DNA of 64,000 bases from Trematomus loennbergii (lineage: Eukaryota; Chordata; Actinopteri; Perciformes; Nototheniidae), in NCBI GenBank assembly GCA_012861695.1, contig JAAOOA010000006.1, forward strand, positions 15,944,379 through 16,008,378, written 5' to 3'. The number at the start of each line of letters is the position of its first letter. The first letter of the stretch is position 1. Shown here piece after piece: positions 1-12,900 of the stretch. The notes below the pieces were generated by a model, which did not search any database, was not told the DNA's origin, and saw nothing but the letters and a program-made list of their open reading frames with translations. A program made the translations under genes and the position numbers.

Positions 1-90
1 TAGCTGTTTTCCCCTGCTTCCAGTCTTTATGCTACACAAAGCTAATTGTCCCCTGGTCGCTTCATGTTTATCATACAGACATTAGATCAT
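1..90. repeat. Dispersed fish repeat, partial
   Basis: It has wording such as CTTCCAGTCTTTATGCTA and GCTAATTGTCCCCTGG, which I recognise from a widespread teleost dispersed repeat. Related words recur at about 3930-4290 and 25280-25480 in this window. The boundaries are not visible. Confidence 0.4.
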
Positions 91-717
91 CTAAGATGTC
101 AAACTATTCCTTTAGGATCTGGATAACTGCAATCACTGCATTCATCACAATCGTTTTGCCCAGCACTTTCTCACAACTATAGAGCACTGTTCTGTATGCC
201 GCAACAACTGTGTGCAAAGTGTGTCACGGAGCAACTTGTGTGCCATGAGTCTGTCAGTGTGACCCCGCTGAGGTTGTTTGTTTGGACTTGATAAGGTGGA
301 AACAAATCCTGAAGAAAGGCAGCAGACTAATGGCCCAGCGTGCTACGAGAGACGTCCCACAGCTGTCTGTGGCTCATATCATAGGCACCCTTACTCTGTC
401 TGCACAGAGACCTTGACCCTCACACCAGCACATTATTTCCTCATGAGTAACCACCACTTGACTGGCGCTCAGGATAGCCATGAGAGCAGCTGATAACACA
501 TGGAAAATCATTCAGCCATTCAAAGATGATAAGACGGAAGAAATGTTTGTGTGAAAAATATTTGTCTTGGCCAAAGAGAGAAAATCAGAGAGATAACATT
601 GTAAAATATTTAAATATCAAAATGTAAAGTCCCCTGCTCAAAGTTTTAATAAAAAATAAATAAAAAAAATTTTTTTATTCCACCTACTTGTTACTTATTA
701 TCTTCGTGGTTTCATAG
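90..717 (+). other. mybpc3 intron sequence before the linker exon
   Basis: No exon-like segment matching C0 is seen here. The stretch is AT-rich with scattered stops in all frames, so it is taken as intron between the last C0 exon (outside the window) and w1. Confidence 0.6.
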
Positions 718-975
718 GAGCTCCCGTTAAGGCCCCTGCTGATGCTCCTGGGAAGTCTGATGTAGAACCAGAAAAGGCCCCTGCTGATCCTGGACCTGCT
801 CCACCCGCTGATCCTGCTCCACCTTCTGATCCTGCTCCACCCGCTGATCCTGCTCCACCTTCTGATCCTGCTCCACCTTCTGATCCTGCTCCACCCACTG
901 ATCCTGCTCCACCTGCAGCAGCACCAACAGGAGAGCAGCCCGTGCTACCAGCACAAGATGCTCCTCCAGCTGAGG
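718..975 (+). CDS. mybpc3: mybpc3 exon w1: Pro/Ala-rich C0-C1 linker
   Basis: The acceptor is at 716-717 (an alternative AG at 719-720 would start the exon at 721) and the donor is GTCAGT after 975, phase 1. It encodes a low-complexity linker rich in Pro, Ala and Asp, including a run of DPAPP(A/S/T) hexapeptides from about 790 to 915. This is the position of the Pro/Ala-rich linker of cardiac MyBP-C, which supports the cardiac paralogue and implies that C0 exons exist upstream of the window. Confidence 0.85.
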
Positions 976-3900
976 GTCAGTATACTCAGTCTTGCTTTTG
1001 TTCATAAATGAATGTACATCTAACTGTTTAACAGTCATACCAAACATATTTTAGTAAAGGTTTTATGAAAATGGCCCAAAAAATCACAGACTGTTTGATA
1101 TGCCACAGAGATTAAGATTTAAACACAAGGCATGAATTAAGCTTTCATCAAGTTTTGACCTATACACTCCATACCATATGTTTGCTTGGTTTCTTCTTTG
1201 ATTTCTCTCACATCTTTCTGTGTAAGATGTGTCATGCACCAAATTGGTTACCTTTTAAAAATATAAAAAAATAACCCAATTACAAAGGGAAGCTCTGCAT
1301 ATATCCTCCCCCTTTATACACTTTATATTTTATTTTGTTTTGCTGCTCTGATGTTCATTTGAATTACATTTGGTTAGACTTGAATCCCTTAACTCCATTC
1401 TGCTGCTTCCTGCTCTGAACCTGTTGGATTTTCAGATGCACAGCCTCCAGACACCAGGCAGGACCTGACTGGACTCTTTACAGAGAAACCCACCGGTGGG
1501 GACGTCACTGTAGGTGAGTGGTTTCAAAGACAGCCCCATATGACCCTAAGATATGTGTCAATAAAACCTTACAGGAAGATAACAACATGATAAGAGGTTG
1601 GTGTTATATTTTGTGGAAATATGAAGTGTATTATTATGTATTTTTGGTTCAATGCATATTGCATGAATTCCATATTGCATTGGACATCAGAATTTTAAGG
1701 ATAAAGTGTTAAAACAAAAGAAAATTCCTCTTTGGTGCAGGTGAAGACATCACATTTGTGGCTAAAGTCTGTGCTGAGTCGTTGTTGAAGAAACCCACCA
1801 TTAAATGGTTCAAAGGGAAGTGGATGGACCTCGCCAGCAAGTCTGGAAAACACCTTCAGCTGAAGGAGACGTATGACCGCAGCACCAAGGTAGACTCATA
1901 CTGCAGGCACTGAAACAGAAACGTCATATTCTTATGTCTTGTGGCACATAATGTTAATATGTGGATCTTATTGCTGCGTTTAAAGAGCCGTTGATCGATT
2001 GCCTTTGATATGTATTTTGGCATTAAATCTGTTAAAAATTGCAATAGGCAACAATTTGCTTTTTTAGTTTTGAAAGTCTCAGTGCTGAGCCTTGCAAGCT
2101 CTTGCCGCAGTCACTGATCCTGATAGCATTATGAACCACAGGCACACAGAGGTAATTTTATGCAGAGACTACAAGACATGTTACCCATGAAAATGTCAAA
2201 ACAAGTGGGAGAAACACACTTTTACAAGAAAAGTGAGCAGGGAAAGTCTGTGGAACACTTAAGAAAGATCACAAATCTGAAACCGGCTTATCATTTTATA
2301 CATATGAAGCATATGTACACAAGCATATGTTTCAAAGCAAAGACGTCAGCCTATGTGTCATGTAATCCTTGTCGCATCTCTCCGCATGCTTGTGGTTGCA
2401 GGTATACACGTTTGAAATGCAAATCATCGCAGCGAAGGCAAACTTTGCTGGAGCGTACAGATGTGAGGTGGCTTCCAGGGACAAGTTTGACAGCTGTAAC
2501 TTTGACCTGGCTGTACATGGTGAGTGGGCCTGTTGCTTCTTTGTTTGTAGCATCATTAATATTGTCACTTATATCTTAATTTAAGTCATTAATATGATTC
2601 TATCTTTTCACTTTGACATTTCAGAGGCCTGTGCAACTGAAGGTTTCGATATTCGAACAGCCTTTAGGCGCACGTAAGTTTCATAAGACTTTATTTCTTT
2701 GCATGAAACACAAAATACCTTTGGTCACATTAAAAGGTATTATAGGCTTATTGATTACCAATTTTCTTTTGTATATTAGTTTCTTTAAGCGTGTGACGGC
2801 TGGTCCCAGGACACAATTCATCAATCATGAAACACAGCAAAAGTCAACCTTTTCTTTTACTTTTCCTTACAGGACTTATAGGCACACCCCTTTAACTTTA
2901 AGAGTGAAATACTTGATAAACTTGCATCTTTTAGGGATTATTAAGCTATTAAAGTTCAAATTCAAAAGCCATTTTAGTTCTAAAAAGACGTATTGTTAAT
3001 AACGTTTAAACATATTTTACTTGCTTATGGTTGATAGGTACGTTTATTTGGAGAAAAACTGTAATTAGTTAGTATGTTTTCAGACTCAATTGAGGATTTA
3101 GTGTTCATTTTACCATGTTTGTGTAACGAATCATTTTGGAAATGCTAACCTATTAGGAGCGAAGCCAGTAAGAAGAGAAGTGGACAACAATCAAGGTAGC
3201 AAAGAGGGTTTGTCGCAGCAATGGAGGCTCATATTCAGACCCTGAGAATTCTGGTTGTTAGAACACAGAGAAACCAGGACCAGGATCAGAGCCGGTCTCT
3301 CCTGGCCTGTTTCCTCTCTGAATCACGTCCAACAGAACCAGTGTTGTGGATGGTCCAGCCGCGCTGCTGGGTTTTGAGGGAAGGACCACAGGACGGAGAC
3401 CATGAGAGAGCTGACAGGTGTCAAATTATAGCTCCTGGCTGTAGTCACTAACTATAGTAGCTGTCATTGTGTTAACCTTTGACTCAGCAGATCTCTATAC
3501 GTTAAGATTTGGTTATTAAACTATTAAGTAACATGCGCTGGTTGCAGCCATCAGTTCTCTCTGATCTACTCCTGAGCCTTGATCAAAACAGCAGGGCCAG
3601 CTGCACAAACAGCTCCCCGGGAGAGTGAGCTTTGACGGTGGTTTGATCGTACTGAAAGGGCAGGATGTGCTAAGACACACAGGCTTTTCAGTAAATGAGC
3701 TCTTCCACAGGGTTGCCACTTGCCACATAGAGGAAGTGCAGCTATGGTGTGTTGTAACTTCACCGCATAAACCAGAGACTCAGCTGCTAATCCTCGTGTA
3801 GGATCAGAGGCAAGAGACGAGCACACTGTCAAGTCTACACCCTTTCTTTATCTTTCATCCCACTGATTTAACCTTGAGTGTTTTCTATTGTTCTTGCTAG

Positions 3901-6900
3901 GATGGCTGCTGCTGCTCATGTCCTGAGGAAACAATTTCGCATTTTGGGAAACATGCTTATTCACTGTTATTCTGAATCTGGGACTTACAGTAGATGAGAT
4001 TGAATCCATTTCATATGAACGTGTTTAATTTGAGGGCAGAGCCAGAAGGCGATAACCTGGAGGCAGCGGTTAACACATAGCTTAGCTAGCTAACGGGAGC
4101 GTCGGTTCGAAAGGTGGACAGTAGATACAACTACTATATACCCAGTTTGATTCCTGCAGGGGTCCTCTGTTCCATTTCTTTCTTTATTATTTTATTCTTA
4201 AAAAGGAAGAAACAGGTATTTATGGGATGAATCAGAAATGGCTTCTCGTCTTTATGCTACACTTATCAACGCGCAGCTCTGGTTGCAGTTAAAACCCCCA
4301 TTATAGTGGTATTAATAAACAAGTGTATTTCCCAAAGTGCCAAAGTATTTCTTTGAACATAGCAACAACTGTCTCTCCAGCAAACCATGCACTTCCTTTA
4401 TCCATAATTTCACTCTTTTCCTTTCAGTCTTCAGAACGACTCCAAATTCTCTTTTTTGATTACTTGATTTTAGGTTTTGTATAGCACAGTACCATTCAGT
4501 ATAAAGAGATATCTGACTGGTGCTGTACTTTACAAATACTTGCATATTTGAGCATGAGTAAACAGGAAATTATTCATATTTTATCAAGGCCTAAAAATAT
4601 GTATATACTTTTATTTAACACTGATGTTGTTGCCTACTGTTGATGATGTTCTGCTGCTGTTGGCTGATGTTTCTGCAGTGGTGCAGATGGAAAAGAGGAC
4701 TCAGGAGAGCTGGATTTCAGTACCTTATTAAAAAAGAGGTAAGCACAACATATGACAGTTAATTTAAAACTTTTTAGATAACGGCTCCATTTTCCTCCAG
4801 TTTTCATAATCTATTTCTGTCTCATTGTCATTCTTTCTGGATCATCCTGCATCTTTAGAGGGTAAGCTACTTCTGCATTTGCAAGCTAAGAGTTGCAATG
4901 ATCACCTGATTACACTTACCTGCAGGCAAATAACCCAACACAATGATATGTTAGGGTGATTGTCTCAGAATTTAACTTGACCATGAATTTGGCATAGTTT
5001 TAAGTTTGAAAACGTTTTTTCACATTTTAAATATCGATACCAGTGAAAATAAGATGTACTGCCATGTTAAAACATGCAACCTTTTCCAAATTCCCATATT
5101 AAAAAAGAAACTAGTCACCCTATCATATCTAACTTTTATTATAACACTCATTTCATCCTCAATTCATCCTGTGATCACTAATATTGCTTCCTCGCTGCCA
5201 CCCTCTCTTACCACAATAACTATAACTAAACAAACATTTTATCTTTCAATCTGGCAAAATAAAATCAGCTATTATGCCCCCTTATTGTTGATGGTTGTCC
5301 CACTATGGTATGCAAACTTTATAGTCTGCATTCGGAAACATAAGTCACCTTCACAACACATCACAAATCACCTCTGTGCATCACACACCATCACCGGATA
5401 CTTTCTATCCCCATACTGTACAGAAGAACATTGGACATCATGTCCAGCCCCAACTAAAGAATAATGCTATTTTGCCCTAATGTCTGCATGCTTGCTTTTA
5501 TTTAATTTGTTTTAATGGCATATGTCCTAATAGTTGTGTTACTGTTTAAATTATTTGTTTAACTTGTTTGGTTTGTTTTGCCTCTTGGGTTCTACCTTTG
5601 AATGAGCAGCAGTTTCTTAAAATCCTCAAATCGGTAAGAAGCTGCTGACATACTGAGTGTCGCTGGAAAACGTTGTTTTTGCATGCATTCATCTGTCGGG
5701 ATTCAGTCCTTTCAAGTTGCATGCATTCATTTACTACAGGAGAAAACAGTTTACATTTCATTGTATTATTGCATTATAACAGCTAAAGATGAAGCAATTA
5801 TTTGATGATTAAACAATAGAAATATAATGGAAAACATGTATTTATTAAATAGTGTACATACATTGTTTTGAACAGTCAGTTAACTAATGGTTATTATTTG
5901 TTATATAGGTGCACCAAGGAGCTCAGAATAGTACTAAACAGCATTTTACTCACTTGGTTAGCCAGGATAATTTTTTAGCAACAATGTAACAACACAGCTT
6001 CACAGGCAGGAAGGGAGCATCTCAGGTGATTGGCTGAGGCCACCTAGTGGACAGGTGTGGTAAAAACATAAAATGGGGTAGATGGAGGAAGGAGAGACTA
6101 ACTTATGTTCCTTGTGCTTGCACTTTTTCTGTCCATATTTCAGACTAACTGGGATTAGACTCTAAATAAACTAGGGATTAACAAACGCATTTACATGACA
6201 TGTATATTTTTAAGGAACTTCATTGCCACATTAGAAATAACATTAAATCATACCACTTATTTTGTCATGCAATAAAGTATAATTTTTCATAGAAAACCCT
6301 TGTTAACATCTTTATTCCCCCATTTTTACGTTAAACAATGAAGTTTAATAAGACATTAATAGTTAACCATGAATTCAAATTGAATTAAATCAATTTATAT
6401 TGAACTAAAAAGTAAGAAAATTGAAATATGTTAATGAGCCATTATGTCGATGTTACTGCACCTCTTTTAAAGCCTACTTCTTCTATTCTATATTCATAGT
6501 ATACATTTTTTCCATCTGTGCCAAGTGACTGATTTTAAAGTCCTCTTCTGTATGCTGTACGTGTTTCAGAGCCGTGCAGGTGAACGCAGAGCCGGACTCA
6601 GACGTCTGGAATATTCTCTGCAGTGCTCCTTCTTCAGAGTATGAGAAGATCGCTTTTGAGAATGGCATTACCGACCTGAGAGGGATGCTCAAGAGACTGA
6701 AGAAGATGAAGAAAGAGGAGAAGAAAAGTGCAGGTTTGTCCAGAGTTGTTCCTTATAGACTGCACAAACAACAGTAAAGCGTTGACCCAAATAACAGGTT
6801 TTTGCATTTCCTCATTCCCTCTGAAACTTAGCTTTCACCAAAAAGTTGGATCCTGCTTACCAAGTGAAAAAGGGACATAAAATAAAACTGTCCATTGAGG

Positions 6901-9900
6901 TTGCCAATCAAGATGTTGAGGTGAAATGGCTGAAGAATGGAGTAGACCTTCAACCAACTGGAAGGTTAGATATTGATGATGGAAACTATTCCCTTAACTC
7001 ATTGCAAAATGCACAAATAACAAATATAGGAGCACTGTGTGATGATGTTTATTTATATTCTCTTTCTCTCCTACGTCTCGGCTTGGATTAACATCAACTT
7101 TCATTATATCCATAGCAAGTAAGTGTCGAATATCATAATAGTTCAAGCTCTGTTACCGCCCTGGGAAAAAGTATTTACTATGAAAACATCTCCCTTGCCT
7201 TTGTTAAGGTACATCTTTGAGAGTGTTGGCAACATGCGCTACCTCACCATCAACCACTGCTCGTTGGCAGACGATGCAACATACAGCTGCGTGGTGGGGG
7301 AGGAGAAATGCACCACTGAGCTCTTTGTTCAAGGTATTGAAAGTTTAGAGAAATAACAAATCCCGATAATATCATGTTTGAGGGATGCAGTTCAATGTCT
7401 TGTGCTCATCTGCTTTCTGCAGAGCCTCCCATCACGATCGTGAAGAATCTGGAGGATCAGATGGTGATGAATGGTGAACGGGTGGAGTTAATGTGTGAAG
7501 TCTCAGAGGAAGGAGCCAATGTGAAATGGTTAGATATTTTTCTTTGCACTCACAAATCAACAGTCTGTTTGGAGTTACATTTTCACGCCATTAGATAATT
7601 AATCTTGAAGCTAAATCTGGTGGTACTGACATACTAAGATATAAAGTCAGTGAGCCATGACTGGATTGAAAAAAGTAGAATCAAACTTTATTTAAATTCA
7701 AAGCAAATGTTCAGTCAGCCTTACACACTGTTTTTTCTTAGACACCCAGCAGATGGCATTTGAGTGTGTCATGTCCACAGACAGAGCTCTGTCTCTGTGA
7801 CAGACTGCAGGCTGTAAATTATCACCTCAATGAAAAGGTCACATGAGCATTGTAGTACTATATGTCCCATGTGACCTTTATCTAAAGGAGAAAGTAGCTG
7901 CAAATGCTTAAGGAGCTCTGGTTTGAGTGCCAAATAATAAACATAATATTTATAATAATAAAATTGAAATGTTAAAGGTGAAAAAGGCATACATTTATCA
8001 TTGCAGAAAGTGTCATCTTGTATTGACAAAGCATCTATGCACAGTGTCAAAATGTAATGTGCTCATAATCGTTACAAAGCACTGATTATTATTATTACAA
8101 TGATGTTTCTAGTCTCTGCAAGGATATTAAGATATGATGTTGGCTACATGTCATGTTTATTGGGTTGCTAGGTTTCTAAGCTTTCACCCAAACATAACTT
8201 CAATGTGAAAAATAAGCTTTTTTAGTTGTCATCACTTCGCCTAACAGCGGGGTTTCTGTCTCATAAAAGTAGTCATCTACTGTATGGCGGGATATCATAA
8301 CAACATGAGATGTGGGTGAAAGATTTAAAGTATTAACCTGCTTTTTAAAGACCTGACCAAAAGTTATATTAGGGAACTTTAATTACGAGTATAAGGAACA
8401 CTACTCATGGTTGCTGTGTGACATTTTGTGCAGGGAGAAGGACGGTGTGGAATTGACAAGAGACGAGTCTTTCAAGTACCGGTTCAAGAAAGACGGCTGC
8501 AAACATGTCCTGATCATTAATGAGGCCACGAAAGAAGACTGCGGACACTACAAGGTTAAAACCAATGGTGGCGAGTCTATGGCTGAACTGCTGGTGCAGG
8601 GTGAGTGTCATGTGTGCAGAGTATAAGACACGTTTGTCAGTGATGAACGCTCCAAGTGTACATTCTCATACAATAGTGGCGTGACTTTGCCTCTTCTGGC
8701 ATGCTGTCTATCTTTGGGACACAGTGGCTCTTGGCCACATTATTCTGCCAAGGTTACTGCAGCCACGTCAATCCACATGCCAGCTAAAGTTAGAAGAAGT
8801 AGACCACATTTCACCTGAAGGGCACAGGTGACCAAGTTTCTCTTTCTGGTGTGTTGTTGTGTTTATTTAATTCAACACAGCTTCATTCAAAAGCTGCATC
8901 ATCATCATCGAAAGTCAAACCAAACTCTTTGTTGACGCTTGTAATGCTGCACTGTCATGATGCTCAGTGAACCGTTGCAGCAACCTTATCTTTCATTTGC
9001 TGCAAAAGTCTTCCATTTCCTGCAAGGGAAATTTCCCACAAGTATGAAAAATTAAAGTCTTTATTTTATATAAAGACTTGAGGTTTTATTATTAAATGAT
9101 AGATTATCTTATCGAACTAAGTCAAGGATCTGCACTGGGCCCCTCACATTTTTTGTAGTGTGATTCTTTGATAGTACCCTGACTCTTATTTTTTATTTTT
9201 ACAATAATGTGAAGTTGTTAATGAATTAAAGACGTGGCATGGTTTGCAGTTGTTTATGTTGGATCAATATGCTTAATTTCAATTCACAGGTGATCTAAAA
9301 ATGGTGGATGGGGACGGTTCAAACTCATCCGTACATGGACGTAGGCAAAATAAAACCCCAGCTAGTTTTACCCTCTTTTTTACCATTCAGTAACCATTTC
9401 ATCTTAGTACCATGATCTCATCGAGCAAAGGTTTTCATTATGAATAAATGGGAAATCATCACGTGACAGCCATCTTGACCTTTCCTTGTAGACGCTATAA
9501 TTTAGTCCTGGTTATTTATTGAATATATATACTCTTACTTTTGAATATATATTCATGTGTATGTGTGATATGTGTGTGTGTCCAACACCTCAGTCCACAG
9601 CTGAACTCCCATTGTAGTACCATTCCCACCTTATGTGCCATCACTGGCAGCGAGCTGATGTGAAACTCCTGTAACCTTTACAAGGAGCGTGGTGTGAGTT
9701 ATCTCTCTCAGATAACAATTTATCTGGGATAACTTTAATAACTCCTGTATACATTATTTCTTAAGATATACAGTATTGAGCTGCTCCTGCATCTGGTCTT
9801 CATATCCTCCCACTTTATTTTCTACCCTAAATCCAATTAACTATTCCCCTTGTGCCTGTTGCTAAGAAACAACACAAAAAGGCTACACAAAGATAATGAA

Positions 9901-12900
9901 CACCCACCACTCGATCATATTATTACTAAATTATCCTCACATACAATAGCTGCATCTGATTTTTATCTCATTATCATCACACGTCATCATCTTATTGCAT
10001 CTTATTCCGCCTCCTGATACTGTAGCACCTCATCTGAAGGCCTCCGTAGTTTTCTATTATCTGAAATCTGAGTTTATGTTTTTTTTCCCTGACCGTGTAG
10101 AGAAGGACCTGGAGGTCTACCAAAGCATTGCAGACCTCACAGTGAAGGCAAAAGATCAAGCGGTGTTCAAGTGTGAGGTGTCGGATGAGAAAGTGAGAGG
10201 AACCTGGTACAAGAACGGTGTGGAAGTCAAATCCGATGCCAGAGTTAATATCACGCACATTGGCAGGTGAGAACTCTCATACAAATGCTTTAAAAATGCT
10301 AAATATTTTAAATGAACTAAACTTCTGAACAAAAATGTAGGAACCACAAACTGACCATTGATGACGTCAAACCAGAGGATGAGGGAGACTACACTTTTGT
10401 GCCAGATGGCCACGCTTTCAACCTTTCTGCTAAACTCAATTTCTTGGGTAATATTGATAGTTTTGCATTTACTATTCAAAATCAATATCATTCATAGTTT
10501 CACAAGCTTAATTTTTCTCAAACAATTTATTTCTCTCCTTTCCTAGACGTGAAGATTGATTTTGTGCCACGCCAGGGTAAGACAAACGTACTCTCATGTA
10601 GTAAACCAAATTTACTTCAATTCAAGGGTCTGTTCATTTTAACCATTACTTTCTTCCTCTATTAGATCCTCCTAAGATCCACCTGGACTGTATGGGCCGC
10701 ATGGCCGATTCCACCATCGTGGTGGTCGCTGGCAACAAACTGCGTCTGGATGTCCCCATCACTGGAGACCCTGCTCCCACAGTGATCTGGACCAAAGGAG
10801 ACAAGGTAAAACAGACAGATAGACTTATGTTATTCGGCAGCTGCACTCTTCATCTGGCATCTACTGTTTATCCAGAGCCAGTAGGTAAGTCTGAAAACTG
10901 AGCCTAAACTGAGCAAATTTAAACAATGTGCAATGGAATTATATTGTAATGCAAGCTGAGGATAATACAACTGTTTGGGTATTTAGCTACTAATGCATTC
11001 CTCGCTGCTAATAAATAAAGTACAATGCTACTAACAGAGAACAGAGAGGGTTACCGACCCTCTCTGTTCCCTTTGGCTTTTACCGCTTTGCTCTGCTTGA
11101 ATATAGGCTAGTTCTGTAAAACCTGACGGAGAAGAGACAGAAGGGCCGGCATCTTCTTGGACCCTGAATCATGGGGAAGTAAGTGTGCATGTCCACTATC
11201 AATATATGCCTGTTCATACTAGACTGAAATACAAGACACCGACTGTAGTTTACTACCTCTTTGTACCTAAAGAAAACGATGGGCTTATAGTGTATGTATT
11301 GGATGTACAACTATAGCCAAGAGCATTTGACCTTATGTAAACTTGCAACTGTGTAACAAGTTGAGTTCAAGGCACAAGATAATTGATGGTGCGGCTACTT
11401 GACTGAACAGGTTGTGGGTTAAATTGATTTACTGCCTTACTACCCCGGAGCAAGATGAGGCTGCAGCAGTAACAACGACAAACAGAACCAGACAAATACA
11501 CACAAGCATCTTTAAGGATGTATGAGTGCCATTTTCTATTCATGTCAGTTTCACATAGCTTTAGAAACACAGTGCATGGGGTCAGTATTTATCCATGTCA
11601 ATAAGGTAAGAGCCTGTTCTGAATCTCACTACGGACACACAGGTCACAGGGAACTGGGTAAGTATGTTTCTATAGAAAGGGACTATGTGAAACAATCTTT
11701 ACTTTCATTGACTAACCAAATAAAGATAGGTGATGTTGTGCTAGATTACTTTACATTTCCAGGAGGCAAAATCCAACAGTGACAGTAGAGAGGAGTCCAC
11801 CATATCTCAATGTGATTAGTTTTCCCTGCATGCTTATGGTTTTTCTAAAGTTCATTTTAGTGACTATTTACTGTTAACAGATCAATATATGTAATATTAA
11901 CAATATTAGTTTTCAAGCTACTACTCAGTATTTCCAAGTGCCTATTCTCCATTTGCATGGTACAATCTGGAGATTTGTGTCGTAGAGCTACAGAGATGAA
12001 TGGATGAATCAATCAATTATCAACTATTAAAAAAACTGGCCACTATTTTTATAATCCTTTAGTTCTGTTTGGACAAAAAACTAATTTAACTAAAAAGTCA
12101 ACATTTCTGACTGATTCTTAAATGAATGAATGAATGATTTTTGTTTTACTCCTCTATGATTTGAACTACATATATTTGAATTGGGGGACAAATCAATACA
12201 TTTGAGGACATCATTTGTTTGTTTTTTCTACCAAACACTTCCCTTGATACCTCAAGAAAGTCGGTATTGAAATCCTTCAAAATGTGGCATGATGTTAATA
12301 TACTACATGTCGTTTACCAGCGTCTTTACCTCTAGAACCTGCAACGCTACTATTGATCAGTTTCCTGTTTCTCAGTCCAGTAACTGTCCGTTGGTTGTCA
12401 TTGTGTACGGCAGGTCATCACAGAGGGAGACAGCAGGGTCCATGTTGAAACCACCCAAGGACACTGTATCTTCACCATCGAGGGGGCGGAGAGGCAGGAC
12501 GAGGGATTATACTCTGTTGTGGTTCGAAACCCGGCCGGGGAGGACACTGCTGATATCAATGTGAAAGTTGTCGGTAAGACTGACCCCACTGCTAATAGGG
12601 AGGCTGTGGCTCAGTGGGTAGTGTGCTGGACTTCGAATCAGGGGATAGCAAGTTTGAGTCCTACTGCAGTCAGCATGTCGTTGTGTCCCTGGGCAAGACA
12701 CTTCACCCCAAATTGCTCCTGTGGTGATTGTCCACAGTATTGAGTATGTAAGTCGCTTTGGATAAAAGCGTCTAACAAATGACATGTAATGTAATGTAAT
12801 TACCACACAAACAAATTAAAGTAGCAGCATCACTTCATGAAATCATAGAGCTAGAATGGCTTTAAATAATCCTAACAACTGTAAATCTCTTTGGCTGGAT

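Noticed and set aside
698..1047. Gly/Ser-rich and Gln-rich open frames on the minus strand opposite the linker exon
   Set aside because: They are mirror frames of the coding minisatellite; the plus-strand reading fits the MyBP-C linker and splice sites.
2160..2579. 139-codon plus-strand frame overlapping mybpc3 w4 in another phase
   Set aside because: The C1 Ig reading in the correct phase covers 2402-2519; the longer frame is a shadow.
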